DNA from: JBCBAP01 sp038532435
GTDB lineage: Bacteria; Pseudomonadota; Alphaproteobacteria; Rhodobacterales; Rhodobacteraceae
NCBI GenBank assembly: GCA_038532435.1
Contig: JBCBAP010000016.1
Span: 1-64,000 of the forward strand
Reading direction: 5' to 3'
DNA: 64,000 nucleotides
Position numbers and translations under genes: made by a program. The notes below the pieces were generated by a model that searched no databases, was not told the origin of the DNA, and worked only from the letters and a program-made list of their open reading frames with translations. Of this stretch, positions 1-7,534 are shown piece by piece (the stretch's first letter is position 1; the number at the start of each line of letters is the position of its first letter).

Positions 1-80
1 GTTTGATGGTCAATGTCATTAATTCGCCATCACGATCGAAGACGACCCGGACACACCGGGCAAATCAGGACGAGTAAGAC

Positions 81-1997
81 ATGGCCGCGACGGACTACCA
101 GAAGGGACGCGAGGAACTCCGCCAGGGGCTGCGCCGCAGCCGGGGCCTGTTCCTGACCGTCGGGCTTTTCAGCTTTTTTGCCAATGTGCTGATGCTGACC
201 GGGCCGCTTTTCATGCTGCAGGTTTACGATAGAGTTCTGGCCAGCCGGTCCGAGGCGACCCTCGTCGCGCTCTTTGCGCTGGTCGCCGCGCTCTACGCGA
301 TCATGGGTTTGCTGGACTATGCCCGCGGGCGGGTGATGGGCCGCGTCGGCGCGGCCTTCCAGTCGCTTTTCGACAAGCGGGTGTTCGAGGCGCTCCTGCG
401 CCGGTCCATCGATCCGAACTATCGTAACCGCCCGGCGACGGCGCTGCGCGATCTGGAATCCGTGCAGCGCCTTCTCTCCTCCCCGGCAGTGTTCTCGATC
501 TTCGACATTCCCTGGACCCCGATCTTCGTCGCCGCGATCTTCATCTTCCATCCGGTGCTCGGCTGGCTCGCCGTCGCCGGGGGGTCCATCCTCATCATCA
601 CGACGGTCCTGAACCAGTGGCTCACCAAGGGGCCGCAGAAAGAGGCGGGCCAGTCCTCGGCCATCGCGGAGAACTTCGCGGAGAACGTGCGCGGCAATGC
701 GGAGGTCGTGCAGTCGCTGGGCATGCGCAGCTCCGTCCTCTCCCGCTGGCGGGAACAGCGCGACACCGCGCTGAAGAACCAGATCTCTGCCTCCGATGTG
801 GGCGGCACCTTCTCGACCTTCTCGAAGACCTTCCGCTTCTTCCTGCAATCCGCGATGCTCGCGGTCGGCGCCTACCTCGTCCTGCAGGGGGAGCTCACGC
901 CCGGCGCGATGATCGCCGGATCGATCCTGCTCGGCCGCGCGCTCGCGCCGGTGGAGCAGGCCATCGGGCAATGGCCTCTCGTTCAGCGGGCGCGCGAGGG
1001 GTGGGACAATCTCTGCGAGCTGCTGGAGAAGACGCCTGAAGAGCCCGAGCGCACCGCCCTGCCCAAGCCCAAGGCGCTCCTCGATGTGCAGGGCATCACC
1101 GTCGCCCCCCCGGGGGAGAAGGTGGCAACGCTCAAGATGGTGAGCTTCCGGGTCGACCCGGGCATGGCCGTCGGGGTCATTGGCCCCTCCGCCGCGGGCA
1201 AATCGACGCTCGCCCGGGTGCTCACGGGCATCTGGCAGCCTGCGGTAGGCAAGGTCCGTCTCGACGGTGCGGCCCTCGACCAGTTCAGCTCAGATGACCT
1301 CGGGGAGCATATTGGCTACCTGCCCCAGGACGTCGTCCTCTTCGACGCCACCGTCGCCGACAACATCGCCCGCATGTCCACGACCCCCGACGCGGCAAAG
1401 GTGGTGACGGCGGCGAAGAAGGCGGGCGCCCACGAGATGATCCTGAAGCTGCCGCTCGGCTACGACACGCCGATCTCCGCCGGCGGCTCCCGCCTCTCCG
1501 GCGGGCAGAAGCAGCGTCTCGGCCTTGCCCGGGCGATGTATGGCGATCCGGTGATGCTCGTCCTCGACGAGCCGAACTCGAACCTCGACGCGGAAGGGTC
1601 CGCTGCCCTCAACAAGGCCATCGATCAGATGAAGGCGGAAGGCAAGACGGTCATCATCATGGCCCACCGCCCCGCCGCCATCGCCTCCTGCGATCTCCTG
1701 CTTCTGCTCGACGGCGGTCAGGTGAAGGCATTCGGCCCGCGGGACGAGGTGCTCAAGGAAAACCTCAAGAACTACAGCCAGGTCGCCCCGTCGCTCGGCG
1801 GCGGCGGTGCCCCGAAACTGCCAAAGCAGCCACCGCCGGGTCCGGTGCCCGGTGCGACCGTGCAACCCGTGCGCACCCGCGCCCCGGCACCGAAGGCGCA
1901 ACCGCAACCGGCCAAACCCGCTGAGGCGCAGAAAACCCCGGTCCAACCCGCCGCGGGCAATCCCGCACCCCCAACCAAACCGGAGAAACAGTCGTGA
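81..1997 (+). CDS. Type I secretion system permease/ATPase (PrtD family)
   Basis: Inner-membrane ABC exporter that powers one-step secretion of RTX-type proteins together with a membrane-fusion protein and an outer-membrane channel. The first ~310 residues hold hydrophobic helices of a type 1 exporter domain. The nucleotide-binding domain follows, with Walker A GPSAAGKST (~367), signature LSGGQKQR (~472), Walker B VLVLDEP (~493) and an H-loop in MAHRP. There is no N-terminal peptidase domain, as expected for the PrtD/AprD branch. The last ~65 residues (from ~574) form an unusual Pro/Ala/Lys-rich low-complexity tail. The stop overlaps the GTG start of the fusion-protein gene by 4 bp, so the two are translationally coupled. 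No TolC gene is nearby. The family call is secure; the substrate is unknown, and the RTX protein at 46-48 kb is one candidate. Confidence 0.95.
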   Translation: MAATDYQKGREELRQGLRRSRGLFLTVGLFSFFANVLMLTGPLFMLQVYDRVLASRSEATLVALFALVAALYAIMGLLDYARGRVMGRVGAAFQSLFDKRVFEALLRRSIDPNYRNRPATALRDLESVQRLLSSPAVFSIFDIPWTPIFVAAIFIFHPVLGWLAVAGGSILIITTVLNQWLTKGPQKEAGQSSAIAENFAENVRGNAEVVQSLGMRSSVLSRWREQRDTALKNQISASDVGGTFSTFSKTFRFFLQSAMLAVGAYLVLQGELTPGAMIAGSILLGRALAPVEQAIGQWPLVQRAREGWDNLCELLEKTPEEPERTALPKPKALLDVQGITVAPPGEKVATLKMVSFRVDPGMAVGVIGPSAAGKSTLARVLTGIWQPAVGKVRLDGAALDQFSSDDLGEHIGYLPQDVVLFDATVADNIARMSTTPDAAKVVTAAKKAGAHEMILKLPLGYDTPISAGGSRLSGGQKQRLGLARAMYGDPVMLVLDEPNSNLDAEGSAALNKAIDQMKAEGKTVIIMAHRPAAIASCDLLLLLDGGQVKAFGPRDEVLKENLKNYSQVAPSLGGGGAPKLPKQPPPGPVPGATVQPVRTRAPAPKAQPQPAKPAEAQKTPVQPAAGNPAPPTKPEKQS

Positions 1998-3283
1998 ACT
2001 GGTCCGCCCGTCCGCAGCTCATCATCGGCTTCACCGCCCTCATCCTCCTGATCGGGGGCCTCGGCACTTGGTCCGTCGCGACCCAAATCGCAGGGGCGAT
2101 CATCGCACCCGGGCAGATCGAGGTGGAATCGAACCAGCAGGTCGTGCAGCACCCGGAGGGCGGCGTGGTCGGGGCGATCCTTGTCGATGACGGCGACTAT
2201 GTGGAGGCGGGCGACATCGTCCTGCGCCTCGACGACACGCTTCTTCAGTCGGAACTCGCCATCGTCGAATCCCAGTATTACGAGCTTCTCGCCCGTCGCG
2301 CTCGGCTGATGGCCGAGAGCATGGATGCGGTCGAGGTCGCCTTCGATCAGGAAGTGATCGAGATCGCCATGGCCCGCTCGGATGTGATGGCGCTGCTGCA
2401 GGGGCAGGTCGCCCTCTTCCAGACCCGGATCGAGACCACCCGGCAGTCCATCGACCAGCTGCGCGAACGCCAACAGCAGATCAGCCTCCTGATCGACGGG
2501 CGCAACGCCCAGCTCGACGCGCTCGACCAGCAGCTCGGCTTCATCGAACAGGAGCTTGCCGACCAACAGCGCCTGCTCGACCAGGGCCTCACGCAGGCGA
2601 CCCGGGTGCTGGCGCTGCAGCGGGAGCGTGCGGGGCTTCTCGGCCAGGTCGGCGAGCTCAAGGCGGGCATCGCCGAAAGCCGCGGCCGCATCGCGGAGAT
2701 CGAGATCCAGGTCCTCAATCTCACCTCCACCCGGCAGGAGGAGGCGATCACCAGCCTCCGCGACATCGAATCCAACATCGCCGAACTGCGCGAACGCCGC
2801 CTCAGCGCGTTGGAGACGCTCAGCCGCCTCGACATCCGCGCGCCCTCCTCCGGCTACATCCTCGGCCGCGCCGTACACGCGGTCCGCGCCGTGGTGCGGC
2901 CCGCGGAACCGGTGATGTACGTGGTCCCCCAGGACAGCCCGCTGGTGATCACCAGCCGGGTAGAATCGATCAATATCGACCAGGTCCGCATCGGTCAGGA
3001 CGCGGTGCTGACCTTCTCCGCCTTCGACCAGCGCACCACGCCGCAGCTCGAGGGCCAGGTCACCCGGGTCTCCGCCGACATCATCGTCGATGAACAGTCC
3101 GGCATGCAGTACTATGAGACGCAGATCCTGCCGAAGACCGGGGAGCTCGACAAGCTCGGCACCCTCGTGCTGGTCCCGGGCATGCCCGTCGACGCCTTCA
3201 TCCAGACCGGCGAACGCTCGCCCCTCTCCTTCCTAGTCAAGCCGCTGGCGGACTATTTCAACAAAGCCTTCCGGGAGACCTGA
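1994..3283 (+). CDS. HlyD-family type I secretion periplasmic adaptor (PrtE-like)
   Basis: Membrane-fusion subunit linking the inner-membrane exporter to an outer-membrane channel. One N-terminal transmembrane helix (about residues 9-31) is followed by a biotinyl-lipoyl-like half (VVQHPEGGVVGAI), a long alpha-helical coiled-coil hairpin rich in Gln/Glu/Arg (about 95-285), the second lipoyl half (LDIRAPSSGYI), and a C-terminal beta-barrel (VPGMPVDAFI). The length (429 aa) is normal. The GTG start sits inside the GTGA overlap with the upstream ATPase stop, so the pair is an operon. The module probably serves an RTX protein encoded outside the left edge or elsewhere. Confidence 0.94.
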   Translation: MNWSARPQLIIGFTALILLIGGLGTWSVATQIAGAIIAPGQIEVESNQQVVQHPEGGVVGAILVDDGDYVEAGDIVLRLDDTLLQSELAIVESQYYELLARRARLMAESMDAVEVAFDQEVIEIAMARSDVMALLQGQVALFQTRIETTRQSIDQLRERQQQISLLIDGRNAQLDALDQQLGFIEQELADQQRLLDQGLTQATRVLALQRERAGLLGQVGELKAGIAESRGRIAEIEIQVLNLTSTRQEEAITSLRDIESNIAELRERRLSALETLSRLDIRAPSSGYILGRAVHAVRAVVRPAEPVMYVVPQDSPLVITSRVESINIDQVRIGQDAVLTFSAFDQRTTPQLEGQVTRVSADIIVDEQSGMQYYETQILPKTGELDKLGTLVLVPGMPVDAFIQTGERSPLSFLVKPLADYFNKAFRET

Positions 3284-3354
3284 TCCCGGACACGCGAGGC
3301 TTTCCATCAGCGCGTCCGAGGGAGCACCCCGGACCGCGAAGGGAGGGGCCTCAC

Positions 3355-3387
3355 CTTCTTCTGGCCGAAAGTATCCCCGCCGGAGGC
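3355..3387. repeat. Rhodobacterales-type intergenic repeat, copy 1
   Basis: Reads CTTCTTCTGGCCGAAAG then TATCCCCGCCGGAGGC. It is the reverse orientation of the copy at 8758-8790 (TCCGGCGGGGATATTTT...CCAGAAGAAG). Related copies lie at 6866-6898 and, partially, at 45691-45714. It sits in the gap after the type I secretion genes. Function unknown. Confidence 0.6.
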
Positions 3388-3468
3388 AAAAAACGTGTCA
3401 GGACCCCCTTGGTCCGCCGCGGAGGGCGCAGTACGGTCGGGCCGAACCAGCCCCCCGGAGGATCCCCC

Positions 3469-3930
3469 ATGACCGTCGCCGCCCGTCTCGCCGAGCTCGG
3501 CATCACCCTGCCCGATGCGCCCGCCCCGGCGGCGAACTATGTGCCCTTCGTCCGGTCCGGCTCCCTTGTCTTCGTCTCCGGACAGATCGCGAAGGATGAA
3601 GGCGGCCTTATCACCGGCACCCTCGGCGCGGACACGGACGTGGCGGAGGGCGCGCGCGCCGCGCGGGTCTGCGGCCTCAACCTGATCGCCCAGCTCAACG
3701 CCGCGCTCGACGGCGATCTCGACCGTCTCGTGCGGGTGGTCAAGCTTACCGGGTTCGTCAACTGCACCGCAGACTTCACCCAGCAGCCCGCGGTCATCAA
3801 CGGCGCGAGCGACCTGATGGTCGAGGTCTTCGGCGCGGCGAAGGGAAGCCACGCCCGCGCGGCCGTAGGCTCCCCATCCCTTCCACTCGGCGTGGCGGTG
3901 GAGATCGAAGGGATCTTCGAGGTCTCCTGA
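3469..3930 (+). CDS. RidA family (YjgF/YER057c/UK114) enamine/imine deaminase-like protein
   Basis: RidA proteins hydrolyse reactive enamine/imine intermediates made by PLP enzymes. The 153-aa product fits the longer RidA subgroup that begins MTVAARLAELGI. Family features include VRSGSLVFVSGQI, the central LNAALDGDLDRLVRVVKLTGFV and the C-terminal R-A-A-V-G-S-P-S-LP-L-G-VAVEIEGIF. The start was chosen at 3469 because GGAGGA lies just upstream; the frame is open earlier from 3409 but the extra 20 residues look non-native. The stop overlaps the next start (TGATG), beginning a four-gene run through PhhB. Substrate range unknown. Confidence 0.9.
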   Translation: MTVAARLAELGITLPDAPAPAANYVPFVRSGSLVFVSGQIAKDEGGLITGTLGADTDVAEGARAARVCGLNLIAQLNAALDGDLDRLVRVVKLTGFVNCTADFTQQPAVINGASDLMVEVFGAAKGSHARAAVGSPSLPLGVAVEIEGIFEVS

Positions 3931-4697
3931 TGCCCCCCCTGCCGCCGCAGTTCCTGGACCGCCCGCTCGCCCACCGCGCCCGCCACGACCGCCGCGCGGG
4001 CCGTATCGAGAACTCCGCCAGCGCGGTTGCCCGGGCGATCGTCGAAGGCTGGGGGATCGAGATCGATGTCCAGCTTTCCTCCGACGGGCAGGCCATGGTG
4101 TTCCACGATGACACGCTCGACCGGCTGACCGACGCCACCGGCCCGGTGCGGGCACAGACCGCCGCCTCCCTCATGCAAATCCCGCTCACCGACAGCGAGG
4201 AGACGATCCCGACCCTTCTCGACGTGCTGACCCAGGTCGCGGGCACCGTGCCGGTGCTCATCGAGATCAAGGATCAGGACGGGGCACTCGGCCCGGACGT
4301 GGGCCCGCTGGAGGAGGCGGTGACACGCACCATCCACGGCTACCCTGGCCCGGTCGCCCTTATGTCCTTCAACCCCGAAAGCATCGCCACCTGCGCCCGC
4401 ATCGCACCGGACATCCCCCGCGGCCTCGTCACCGACCCGTTCGAGGAGATGTTCTGGCCCGGGGTGCCCGCCACGCGCCGGGAGGAGCTCACCACGATCC
4501 CCGATCTTGCCCGCGTCGGCGCGAGCTTCATCTCCCACAACCGCGCCGATCTCGACAGCCCCCGGGTTCAGGAGGTCAAGGCCACCGGCATGCCCATCCT
4601 CTGCTGGACCGTCCGCAGCGCCGAGCAGGAGGTGGAGGCACGGCAGGTCGCCGACAACATCACCTTCGAGGGCTACAGCCCCGCAACGGGCGATTGA
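3930..4697 (+). CDS. Glycerophosphodiester phosphodiesterase
   Basis: Hydrolyses glycerophosphodiesters from phospholipid turnover to glycerol 3-phosphate and an alcohol. At 255 aa it is a compact cytosolic GDPD with no signal peptide. The TIM-barrel signature is visible: the HR start (about residues 13-17), IENSASA, the metal-binding IEIDVQLSSDG, then VFHDDTLDRLTD. Later motifs are LIEIK and the terminal pattern CWTVRSAEQEVEARQVADNITFEGY in a slightly altered form. The ATG overlaps the RidA stop, and the gene's own end overlaps the open frame of the following acyltransferase, so the cluster is probably one transcript. Confidence 0.92.
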   Translation: MPPLPPQFLDRPLAHRARHDRRAGRIENSASAVARAIVEGWGIEIDVQLSSDGQAMVFHDDTLDRLTDATGPVRAQTAASLMQIPLTDSEETIPTLLDVLTQVAGTVPVLIEIKDQDGALGPDVGPLEEAVTRTIHGYPGPVALMSFNPESIATCARIAPDIPRGLVTDPFEEMFWPGVPATRREELTTIPDLARVGASFISHNRADLDSPRVQEVKATGMPILCWTVRSAEQEVEARQVADNITFEGYSPATGD

Positions 4698-4747
4698 CCC
4701 CGCCCGCCCCCGCGCCACATGTGCAGGGTGCATCCCGCGAAGGCCCG

Positions 4748-5935
4748 ATGAAAGACAGCGACACAATCGAGATTTCCGTGTTGTCCTCCCTCGCCGAGAT
4801 CCCGGCGGAGGAGTGGGACGCCTGCGCCTGTCCGGAGGCGGCAGCGGGCCGCGCCATCGATCCCTTCACCACCCACAGGTTCCTCCACGCGCTCGAGGCG
4901 TCCGGCTCCGTCGGCACCGGAACCGGCTGGGCACCCCGCCACCTGGTCGCCCGCCGCTCCGGGGAGGTGATCGGGGTCATGCCGCTCTACGCAAAGGGGC
5001 ACAGCCAGGGCGAGTACATCTTCGACCATAACTGGTCCTACGCCTACGAGCGGGCGGGCGGTCAGTACTATCCCAAGCTCCAGGCCGCCGTCCCCTTCAC
5101 CCCCGCCACGGGCCGCCGTTTCCTCACCGCTCCGGGGCGGGAGGCGGAGGCGATCTCCGCCCTTACCCAGGGCGCGGTGCAGCTCGCCTCCGAAAACCGG
5201 CTCTCCTCCGTCCACATGACCTTCTGCACGGAGGTCGAGTGGCAGGTGGGTGGGGAGATCGGGCTCATGCAGCGGATCGGCCAGCAGTACCACTGGGAAA
5301 ACCGGGGCTACCCCGACTTCGACGCCTTCCTCGCGGACCTCAACTCCCGCAAGCGCAAGACGATCCGCAAGGAACGCCGCACCGCGCAGGCCTTCGGTGG
5401 CACGATCCACGGTCTGACCGGTAACGAAATCGAACCAGAACACTGGGACGCCTTCTGGCACTTCTATCAGGATACCGGCGGGCGCAAGTGGGGCACCCCC
5501 TACCTCACCCGCCGCTTCTTCGACATCGCACAGGAGGCGCTGCGCGACGACATCTACCTGGTGATGTGCGCGCGGGAGGGACGCTGGGTCGCCGGTGCGC
5601 TCAACTTCATCGGGCGCGACACGCTCTACGGGCGGTACTGGGGCTGTGTGGAGGACCATTCGTGCCTGCATTTCGAGGCGTGCTACTATCAGGCCATCGA
5701 CTATGCCATTGCCCAGGGCATGGACCGGGTCGAGGCGGGGGCGCAGGGCGAACACAAGCTTGCCCGCGGCTACCTGCCCACGCCCGTCTACTCCCTGCAC
5801 TGGATCGCCGACCCGGGCTTCCGCGACGCGGTGGACAAGTTTCTCGTTGCCGAACGGGACGCTGTGGGCGAGGAGATCGAGGTGCTGACCGACTACGGCC
5901 CGTTCCGAAAGACCGAAGGAGATCCCGATGCCTGA
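4748..5935 (+). CDS. FemAB-like GNAT family N-acyltransferase (DUF482 type)
   Basis: A 395-aa cytosolic protein of the family often labelled peptidogalycan biosynthesis or GNAT acetyltransferase. Family signatures are the N-terminal CPFxTHRFLxALE-like segment (here DPFTTHRFLHALE), IFDHNWSYAYERAGGQYYPKLQ, the basic LNSRKRKTIRKERR and the C-terminal GAQGEHKLARGYLPT. The reaction is not established for the family. The ATG at 4748 was preferred because of the GAAGG upstream; the frame is open from 4694, overlapping the GDPD stop, so an 18-residue longer form is possible. It overlaps the start of phhB by 8 bp, and lies in a housekeeping cluster often seen in Rhodobacterales. Confidence 0.87.
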   Translation: MKDSDTIEISVLSSLAEIPAEEWDACACPEAAAGRAIDPFTTHRFLHALEASGSVGTGTGWAPRHLVARRSGEVIGVMPLYAKGHSQGEYIFDHNWSYAYERAGGQYYPKLQAAVPFTPATGRRFLTAPGREAEAISALTQGAVQLASENRLSSVHMTFCTEVEWQVGGEIGLMQRIGQQYHWENRGYPDFDAFLADLNSRKRKTIRKERRTAQAFGGTIHGLTGNEIEPEHWDAFWHFYQDTGGRKWGTPYLTRRFFDIAQEALRDDIYLVMCAREGRWVAGALNFIGRDTLYGRYWGCVEDHSCLHFEACYYQAIDYAIAQGMDRVEAGAQGEHKLARGYLPTPVYSLHWIADPGFRDAVDKFLVAERDAVGEEIEVLTDYGPFRKTEGDPDA

Positions 5936-6218
5936 GAAACTCGACCCGGCCGCGCGCGCCGCGGCCCTGGCAAACCTCACCGGCTGGACCCATGAGCCGG
6001 AGCGGGACGCGATCTCAAAGACTTTCAGGTTCGCCGATTTCGTCGAGGCCTGGGGTTTCATGACCCGTGCAGCAATCATCGCCGAGGGGATGAACCACCA
6101 CCCCGAATGGTTCAACGTCTACAACCGGGTCGAGGTCACGCTGACCACCCACGATGTGGACGGGCTGAGCCCCCTCGACATCACGCTCGCGGGCAAGATG
6201 GACGCACTCGCCGGGTAA
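5928..6218 (+). CDS. phhB: 4a-hydroxytetrahydrobiopterin dehydratase
   Basis: Pterin-4a-carbinolamine dehydratase recycles the 4a-hydroxypterin made by aromatic amino-acid hydroxylases; it may also have other pterin roles. At 96 aa the length is typical. The active-site signature is present as MNHHPEW followed by YNRVEVTLTTHDVDGLSPLDI, giving the conserved His-His-Pro-Glu and the later His-Asp. It overlaps the upstream acyltransferase by 8 bp and is preceded by GAAGGAGATCCCG, a strong ribosome-binding site. It is the last gene of the run beginning at 3469. Confidence 0.94.
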   Translation: MPEKLDPAARAAALANLTGWTHEPERDAISKTFRFADFVEAWGFMTRAAIIAEGMNHHPEWFNVYNRVEVTLTTHDVDGLSPLDITLAGKMDALAG

Positions 6219-6272
6219 TCTTCCTTAAGGTCAGGTAACCCTGGCGCACCGCAGTCACAGCATTCGGTGCCT

Positions 6273-6319
6273 ACAGAAGCCACCCCTTCCACACATCGAA
6301 GGGATGGCTAAGCTTCTGT
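6273..6319. terminator. Hairpin between convergent phhB and the NTF2-like gene
   Basis: Outer arms ACAGAAGC and GCTTCTGT pair perfectly. Inner arms CACCCCTTC and GAAGGGATG pair with one mismatch, and GCTAA is bulged. The position between two convergent genes suggests a transcription terminator, but no clear T-tract follows. Confidence 0.5.
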
Positions 6320-6333
6320 TAACAAAGGGGTAA

Positions 6334-6353
6334 ATGTTTCGCGCGCGAAACAT
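6334..6353. other. Perfect 20-bp palindrome
   Basis: ATGTTTCGCG is followed directly by its reverse complement CGCGAAACAT. The outer half-sites TGTTTC/GAAACA resemble the ParB site parS, but the centre is GCGCGC rather than ACGT, so it is 2 bp longer. It ends at the stop codon of the NTF2-like gene. Role unknown. Confidence 0.5.
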
Positions 6354-6730
6354 CAGCCTCCGCCGTAGAAGAACTCCTCGCGGGTGATCTTGCCGTCGGC
6401 AACGGTATAGATGGCGACCTCCCGTCCTTGCGTGCGCTGGCCGCTGCTTTTCTCCGTGGTGTCCATCTCGAAGATCAGCGCGAACCGGTCTTCGCCGTGC
6501 GGGAACGGCCCGTCGACGGAGAACGAATGCACGTCGAAGCTCGCCTCCCACCAGTCATGCTTGCCGTTGATGCCTTGGATGCCCTGGATTTCGCTGCTGT
6601 CCGTGCCGGGCATCGGCATTGCTTCGGCGGAGACCGCATCCTCCGCATAGAGCGTCTTCAACGCCTCTCTCTCGGTACCGTTCTTGCAGTGCTCAACGAG
6701 TTTGTTGGCAACATCCATCAGTGCTGACAT
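6353..6730 (-). CDS. NTF2-like / SnoaL-like family protein
   Basis: A 125-aa protein starting MSALMDVANKLVEHCKNG with the cone-shaped NTF2-like fold pattern: two N-terminal helices (LVEHCKNGTEREALKTLYAEDAVSAE), the HDWWEASFDVHSFSVDGP strand and a terminal TVADGKITREEFFYGGG. Proteins of this shape are usually small-ligand-binding or isomerase-like, and no catalytic function can be assigned. The ATG at 6730 follows AGGGAGAAG at good spacing; an upstream in-frame ATG at 6787 lacks a site. It appears monocistronic, convergent with phhB. Confidence 0.8.
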   Translation of the reverse strand: MSALMDVANKLVEHCKNGTEREALKTLYAEDAVSAEAMPMPGTDSSEIQGIQGINGKHDWWEASFDVHSFSVDGPFPHGEDRFALIFEMDTTEKSSGQRTQGREVAIYTVADGKITREEFFYGGG

Positions 6731-6829
6731 GGGGGCTTCTCCCTGATGCTGGTTGGGACGTTCTTGGGGAATCGCACCATACTTCATGCTGGAAAGAATC
6801 GGAACATTTTAAGAACAAATGAACAGAGA

Positions 6830-6864
6830 GGCCCCATCCGTCTTTCTGCGAAACGGATGGGGCC
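6830..6864 (-). terminator. Rho-independent-type terminator of the peroxiredoxin gene
   Basis: A perfect 12-bp stem: GGCCCCATCCGT at 6830-6841 pairs with ACGGATGGGGCC at 6853-6864 across an 11-nt loop. Read on the minus strand, the direction of the peroxiredoxin gene ending at 6930, it is followed by the T-rich TCTCTGTTCATTTGTTCTT. Confidence 0.72.
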
Positions 6865-6865
6865 C

Positions 6866-6898
6866 CTTCTTCTGGCGTGAAATATCCCCGCCGGAGGC
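6866..6898. repeat. Rhodobacterales-type intergenic repeat, copy 2
   Basis: CTTCTTCTGGCGTGAAATA followed by TCCCCGCCGGAGGC, closely matching copies 1 and 3. It lies between the stop of the peroxiredoxin gene and its strong hairpin, so it is probably transcribed as part of that 3' end. Confidence 0.6.
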
Positions 6899-6929
6899 GC
6901 ATGTCCGCCTCCCCGGAACTCCGCCCGGC

Positions 6930-7418
6930 TCAGATGGCCTCGAGCAGGGCCTCCCCGCCGCTCGTCTCACAGACGCCGGGATTGTCCTCCACGTGCAGGA
7001 CGCTCACCTTGCCATCCTCCACCAGCATCGCGTAGCGCTTGGACCGGTCAATGAGGCCAACCGGCGGGGCGGAGAAATCCATGCCGACCGCCTTGGTGAA
7101 CGCAGCCTCCGGATCGCCGAGCATGGCGATACCCGCACCCCCCGCACCGGTTGCCTCGCTCCAGGCCTGCAGGACGAACGGGTCGTTCACGGACAGGCAG
7201 TAGATCGCATCTACACCCTTGGCCTTGAACGCCTCCGCCGTGCGCATGAAGCTCGGGACATGGGCGGTCGAACAGGTGCCCGTATAGGCGCCGGGCAGGC
7301 CGAAGATCACGACCTTCTTGCCGCCCCACACGTCCGCAGAGGATTGCGTTCCGGGGCCCCCGTCGCCCATGACCACGAACGTCGCCTCCGGCAGGGTATC
7401 TCCGACTGAAATTGCCAT
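6930..7418 (-). CDS. Peroxiredoxin (Prx5-type, AhpC/TSA family)
   Basis: Cytosolic thiol peroxidase reducing H2O2 and organic hydroperoxides. The 162-aa length is typical of the Prx5/hybrid group. The peroxidatic Cys is in PGAYTGTCSTAHVPSF (about residue 49), with the usual Pro-x-x-x-Thr-x-x-Cys arrangement. The FVLQAWSEATGAGGAGIAMLGDPEAAFTKAVGMDFSAPP stretch is characteristic. No glutaredoxin domain is fused. It is divergent from the FAD-dependent reductase at 7535, which could be functionally related, but that is inference. Confidence 0.93.
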   Translation of the reverse strand: MAISVGDTLPEATFVVMGDGGPGTQSSADVWGGKKVVIFGLPGAYTGTCSTAHVPSFMRTAEAFKAKGVDAIYCLSVNDPFVLQAWSEATGAGGAGIAMLGDPEAAFTKAVGMDFSAPPVGLIDRSKRYAMLVEDGKVSVLHVEDNPGVCETSGGEALLEAI

Positions 7419-7534
7419 TGCACTGCGCCTTTCGCTGATGTTTCAGTTGCTCGGTCAGGACTATAGGGGGATGCCCCCGCAGGGCCACCCCCCTTCTTGC
7501 GCGCATCTCTTCACCCGAAGAAAGGAACGGTCAC

